Source of the DNA: Photobacterium marinum
GTDB taxonomy: Bacteria; Pseudomonadota; Gammaproteobacteria; Enterobacterales; Vibrionaceae
Assembly: GCF_000331515.1 (NCBI RefSeq)
Contig: NZ_AMZO01000016.1
Location: 124,001-188,000, forward strand
Direction: 5' to 3'
DNA: 64,000 nucleotides
Position numbers and translations under genes: made by a program. Positions 60,295-64,000 of this stretch are shown piece by piece; position 1 is the first letter of the stretch; every line of letters begins with the position of its first letter. The notes beneath the pieces were generated by a model. The model did not search any database and had not been told where the DNA came from. It saw nothing but the letters and a program-made list of their open reading frames with translations.

Positions 60295-61416
60295 ATGAAT
60301 AAAAAACTTATAATTGCCACTTTAATAAGTACTGGCTTGCTTGTTGGATGCGGCGATAAGTTATCCGGTCCTAAAGCATCGATGAGCCCTTTGGTTGCAG
60401 TACAACCTGTAACGGTCATTGACTATCAGCAGGGAAAGAAGTTTGTCGGTAGAACTGAAGCTATCGAAGATGTTGCTATTACTGCTCAGGTCTCCGGCTA
60501 CCTGAAAGCGCGTTATTTTCAGGAAGGGGAAATTGTCGAAAAGGGACAGCTGTTGTTCCAGATTGAGCCAGCAGCTTATGAAGCAAAAGTTGCCAGTGCA
60601 AAGGCTGCGATAGCACAAGCTGAAGCGAGTCTGAAACGGGCAGATTTGGACTGGGAGCGAGGCAAGAATTTGTTGCCTAAGGGCAGTATTAGTCAGTCGG
60701 AGTTTGATCGGTTAACTGCAGATAAACTCAATGCCGAAGCTCAGCTTAAAGCGGCAAAAGCGCAGCTTTCAGCAGCGGAAGTTGATTTGTCATATACCCA
60801 GATTGTTGCACCGTTTACAGGACGGGTTAGTGACAGCAAAGCCAGTATCGGAGATTTGGTTTCACCGGCTTCAGGGGTACTGACTACTTTGGTTAGTCTT
60901 GACCCGATCCAGGCATCTTTCAATATCAGTGAGCGTCAGCGCCTGGATTTAGGGATTGATATGCTGGATGGCAGCGGTGACGGCAAAGGGGATGTTGAAG
61001 TCGTTCTAACATTGAATAATGGCGAAGATTATCAGCATCTGGGAAAGGTCGACTATATCGGCAACCGGATTGATTTGACAACAGGCACCATAGCGATGCG
61101 GGCGAAGTTCGATAACCCTGAGCAGCGTTTGTTGCCGGGTCAGCATGTGCAGGTATTCCTGCGGGAAAAAGCGCCTGTAAAGAAAAATGTAATACCTCGC
61201 AGAGCGGTACAAAGTGACCTTGAGGGCGATTTCGTTATGGTACTGGCAGAGGGTAATGTTGCAGAACGGCACAACGTTAAGCTCGGACCGCAAACAGAGC
61301 AGGGGGTTGTTATTAACGATGGCCTGAAGGGGGATGATGTCGTGTTGACGAAAGGTCTTCAGCGCGTTCGTAACGGGATGACCGTTCGACTTGAACAACC
61401 AAAAATAGAGGGTTAA
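60295..61416 (+). CDS. RND efflux periplasmic adaptor lipoprotein
   Basis: The membrane-fusion subunit (about 373 residues) of an RND efflux pump, linking the pump to an outer-membrane channel. Lipobox LVGC follows the signal MNKKLIIATLISTGL. The lipoyl half (GEIVEKGQLLFQIEP), an alpha-hairpin rich in Ala (YEAKVASAKAAIAQAEASL and KLNAEAQLKAAKAQL), the second lipoyl half (YTQIVAPFTGRVSDSKASIG) and the beta-barrel/proximal part (NPEQRLLPGQHVQV) are in the normal order of AcrA-type proteins. ATG 60283 is in frame four codons upstream; neither start has a good ribosome binding site. The pump gene follows after 3 bases. Confidence 0.92.
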   Translation: MNKKLIIATLISTGLLVGCGDKLSGPKASMSPLVAVQPVTVIDYQQGKKFVGRTEAIEDVAITAQVSGYLKARYFQEGEIVEKGQLLFQIEPAAYEAKVASAKAAIAQAEASLKRADLDWERGKNLLPKGSISQSEFDRLTADKLNAEAQLKAAKAQLSAAEVDLSYTQIVAPFTGRVSDSKASIGDLVSPASGVLTTLVSLDPIQASFNISERQRLDLGIDMLDGSGDGKGDVEVVLTLNNGEDYQHLGKVDYIGNRIDLTTGTIAMRAKFDNPEQRLLPGQHVQVFLREKAPVKKNVIPRRAVQSDLEGDFVMVLAEGNVAERHNVKLGPQTEQGVVINDGLKGDDVVLTKGLQRVRNGMTVRLEQPKIEG

Positions 61417-61419
61417 CGG

Positions 61420-64000
61420 ATGCTGAGTCGATTTTTTATCCAGCGTCCAAAGTTTGCGCTGGTTATCTCTATTATTCTGACACTGGCAGGTGCAATTGCC
61501 CTGATGAACCTGCCTGTTGCTGAATACCCTAAAATCAGTCCGCCGTCGGTTAGTGTGACTGCTTATTATTCGGGGGCGAGTGCTGAAGTCGTTGAAGAAG
61601 CCATTGCCGACCCGATTGAAGCTTCGGTGAATGGTGTCGAAAACATGATCTACATGTCTTCGAAGAGCGCCAATGACGGTTCATATAACCTGAATGTGAC
61701 TTTCGATGTCGGCACAGATCCCGATATGGCGCAGGTTAATGTTCAGAACCGGGTGTCGCAGATTGAATCTAAGTTACCTGCTGAAGTTCGGATGGTCGGG
61801 GTAACTGTTAAAAAGCGTTCTCCTGATCTGCTGATGGTGCTTAACTTCTACTCTCCTGAAGGTCGTTATGACGATAAATTTCTGATTAATTACATTAACT
61901 TAAACGTTAAAGATCAGCTTGCCCGTGTTAAAGGCATCAGTGAGGTTAATGTTATCGGTGGCGGTGAATATGCGATGCGTGTATGGCTGGACCCGGAAAA
62001 AATGGCTAACCTCGGCCTGACAACCTCAGATGTTAATGCAGCATTGGCAGAGCAGAATGTTCAGGTCGCAGCCGGCAAAGTTGGCGCGCCGCCGTTTAAC
62101 AATGTTCAGGAAGTGCAGTTCAACCTTGTGACTAAAGGGCGCCTTGAGTCGGTCAGTGAGTTTGAAAATGTTGTTCTAAGAGCAAATCCTGATGGTTCGG
62201 TTGTTTATCTGAAAGATGTTGCTCGTGTAGAGCTCGGTAAGAAGTTCTACGACGGTAATGGATTATTCCGCGGTCAGCCAGCTTCTATCGTGACGCTATC
62301 ACTCCAGTCAGATGCGAATGCTCTGGAAAGTGGCGAGGTGGTAATGGAGTTACTGGAAAAACTGCAGCCAAATATGCCTGAAGGTATGGCTTATGAAACC
62401 AGTTATGACACAACATTATTTGTTTCTGAATCAATTAAAGGTGTGGTCAAGACGCTGATTGAAGCTGTGATTCTGGTTATCGCAGTAACATACCTGTTCC
62501 TTGGTAGTATGCGTTCTACGCTGATCCCGGTTGTTGCTATTCCGGTGTCATTGATTGGTACTTTTGCCATTATGTTGGCAACAGGTTTTACCATAAACAC
62601 AGTAACCTTGTTTGGCCTGATTCTGGCAATCGGTATTGTAGTTGATGATGCCATTCTAGTTATCGAAAACGTTGATACCAATATGAAGCGCGATCCGAGC
62701 CTTACACCGCGGAAAGCAACGCTGATTGCGATGAAGGAAGTAACCGGGCCGATCATTACTTCAACATTGGTTCTGTTAGCGGTATTCCTGCCGGTAGCGA
62801 TGCTACCGGGTATCACAGGTATTATGTACCGTCAGTTTGCATTGACCATCTGTATATCAGTGGTGATATCGTCGATTAACGCGCTGACACTGTCTCCGGC
62901 TCTATGTTCGCTGGTTCTGAAGCAAGGCGGGGACAATACTTCACGCTGGTTCCGTACCTTTAATAAAGGGTTGGATAAAGTTACGCTGAAATATGGTGTG
63001 ATTGCCGGATTCCTGGTTCGTAAAGTGGGTATGCTGGCCAGCTGCTTTGTTGTTGCCGTAATTGCCCTTAGCTTCTTGTCGAAGACGACGTCAACCGCTT
63101 TTGTTCCGCAGGAAGATAAAGGTATTTTGCTGGTTAATGTTCAGCTTCCGGATGCTGCTTCATTGTCCCGTACTGAAGAGACAACGGCAAAACTTGAGAA
63201 AATCGTTGAGCAGGAGCCTGGTGTTGAAGGCATTACTGTTGCCAATGGTTACGCGTTTCTGACAGGTGCTGCTGCGTCTAATGGTGCTTCAATGTTCATC
63301 AAACTGAAAGAGTGGGGTGAGCGAAACAACATGGAAGGAGACCATTCGTCATTTGCGATCACTCAGCGGATAAATGCTCGTGCGGCAGCTCAACTTCCGG
63401 AGGCTATCGTCTTTGCAATGGGGCCACCTGCGGTTCCGGGAATGGGGGCTGCATCGGGCTTTGAGTTTGTATTGGAAGATACCTTGGGGCGCAGCCGGAC
63501 AGATTTGGCAAATGTGATGGGCGAGCTGATTCAGAAAGCCAATGAGCAGCCTGAGATTCAGTATACCTTTAGTACATTTCGTGCCAATGTTCCGCATTAC
63601 TACGTTGATGTCGACAGGGTGAAAGCCAAACAACTAGGCGTATCTCTGACGGAAGTCTTCCAGACTTTGCAGGGCAACCTGGGTTCAATGTACATCAACG
63701 ACTTCACTCTGTATGGTAAAAACTTCAGGGTAACGGTGCAGGCTGACAGCGATTATCGCAGCGACCTTGATGCGCTTGAGCGTTTCCATGTGCGCTCAGC
63801 CAGTGGTGATATGATTCCGCTGAGTACACTGGCGACGATAGAACAAGTGTTCGAACCGGATGTTGCATGGCGTTACAACATGTACCGTTCGGCAGTAATT
63901 CAGGGTAACCCGGCTGATGGTTACTCAAGTGGTGATGCTATCGCCGCGATGGAAAGAGTAGCTGCAGAAGTCTTGCCGCAGGGATATCAGTATGAATGGA
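61420..64000 (+). CDS. RND (HAE1-type) multidrug efflux pump, 3' truncated by the window
   Basis: An inner-membrane proton-driven drug exporter, open from ATG 61420 to the window edge (860 codons of a usual 1030 or so). The N-terminus MLSRFFIQRPKFALVISIIL is typical of AcrB/VexF relatives. The porter domain has PKISPPSVSVTAYYSGASAE and QVNVQNRVSQIESKLP; the TM region has LFGLILAIGIVVDDAILVIE, holding the proton-relay Asp pair (VVDDA), and ENVDTNMK. A glycine-rich loop AMGPPAVPGMGAASGFEF lies in the second periplasmic part. The stop of the adaptor gene is 3 bases before the ATG, so the two form an operon. The substrate range cannot be predicted. Confidence 0.93.
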   Translation, partial: MLSRFFIQRPKFALVISIILTLAGAIALMNLPVAEYPKISPPSVSVTAYYSGASAEVVEEAIADPIEASVNGVENMIYMSSKSANDGSYNLNVTFDVGTDPDMAQVNVQNRVSQIESKLPAEVRMVGVTVKKRSPDLLMVLNFYSPEGRYDDKFLINYINLNVKDQLARVKGISEVNVIGGGEYAMRVWLDPEKMANLGLTTSDVNAALAEQNVQVAAGKVGAPPFNNVQEVQFNLVTKGRLESVSEFENVVLRANPDGSVVYLKDVARVELGKKFYDGNGLFRGQPASIVTLSLQSDANALESGEVVMELLEKLQPNMPEGMAYETSYDTTLFVSESIKGVVKTLIEAVILVIAVTYLFLGSMRSTLIPVVAIPVSLIGTFAIMLATGFTINTVTLFGLILAIGIVVDDAILVIENVDTNMKRDPSLTPRKATLIAMKEVTGPIITSTLVLLAVFLPVAMLPGITGIMYRQFALTICISVVISSINALTLSPALCSLVLKQGGDNTSRWFRTFNKGLDKVTLKYGVIAGFLVRKVGMLASCFVVAVIALSFLSKTTSTAFVPQEDKGILLVNVQLPDAASLSRTEETTAKLEKIVEQEPGVEGITVANGYAFLTGAAASNGASMFIKLKEWGERNNMEGDHSSFAITQRINARAAAQLPEAIVFAMGPPAVPGMGAASGFEFVLEDTLGRSRTDLANVMGELIQKANEQPEIQYTFSTFRANVPHYYVDVDRVKAKQLGVSLTEVFQTLQGNLGSMYINDFTLYGKNFRVTVQADSDYRSDLDALERFHVRSASGDMIPLSTLATIEQVFEPDVAWRYNMYRSAVIQGNPADGYSSGDAIAAMERVAAEVLPQGYQYEW

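Noticed and set aside
1..64000. tRNA, rRNA, CRISPR arrays or prophage
   Set aside because: No cloverleaf-like or rRNA-like stretches, no regularly spaced repeats with spacers, and no integrase or phage structural genes were seen.

Overview
The window looks like chromosomal DNA from a marine gammaproteobacterium, most probably a member of the Vibrionaceae (Vibrio/Photobacterium/Grimontia relatives). This rests on gene content: an NhaD-type Na+/H+ antiporter, a ToxR/CadC-like membrane regulator, an SgrR homologue, a lipoprotein pullulanase with tandem starch-binding domains, LiuR-type control of branched-chain amino acid breakdown, and moderate G+C with AT-rich gaps. Genus and species cannot be decided from the sequence alone. 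I see no rRNA, tRNA or CRISPR array.

Layout. 1-4155: the end of an unknown gene, an unknown membrane protein and a three-gene HlyD/ABC-2 efflux operon. 4168-6036: sgrR, with a possible divergent SgrS-like small RNA in front of it. 6119-9729 (minus): a PBP5/6-type carboxypeptidase and an unusual operon of two Opp/Dpp-type ATPases plus a small protein, without permeases, behind a Fur-like operator. 10009-13694: nhaD, a small outer-membrane barrel, a hypothetical protein and a LysR regulator. 14116-17730: pullulanase, followed by the wreck of an IS4-family transposase (about 17915-18485). 18642-22332: isochorismatase-like hydrolase, a CDGSH/glutamate-synthase fusion, a membrane protein and ppiC with a stray second copy of its tail. 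22437-28082: an accessory-looking stretch with a ToxR-like regulator, an outer-membrane barrel gene preceded by a ten-G tract, another envelope protein and two small paralogous proteins.

28174-43422 is a branched-chain amino acid catabolic island. The leucine (liu) operon liuRABCDE reads leftward. A valine/isoleucine operon (thiolase, mmsA, acyl-CoA dehydrogenase, enoyl-CoA hydratase, 3-hydroxyisobutyryl-CoA hydrolase, mmsB, SDR dehydrogenase) reads rightward. The two diverge from one promoter region that holds a near-perfect palindrome, probably the LiuR operator. At 51914-55117 an E1alpha-E1beta-E2 operon encodes a 2-oxoacid dehydrogenase, most likely the branched-chain enzyme that feeds acyl-CoAs into both operons; its E3 is not in the window.

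43530-50264: a 35-residue membrane protein, a Nudix hydrolase, a GGDEF protein with a degenerate SSEEF site, a lipoprotein hydrolase, galE, a decayed lipoprotein gene and a DUF2238-type membrane protein. 50495-64000: a DEAD-box helicase, the 2-oxoacid dehydrogenase operon, a lipoprotein, a cation-diffusion facilitator, a 34-residue protein, nagZ, a DUF1097 protein and an RND efflux operon whose pump gene runs off the window.

The signals most worth following are the SgrS-like RNA, the poly-G tract before the barrel gene, the Fur-controlled ATPase pair, the SSEEF protein, the CDGSH/GltS fusion, the duplicated ppiC tail and the two small-protein genes. No large, clearly new multi-gene system is evident.
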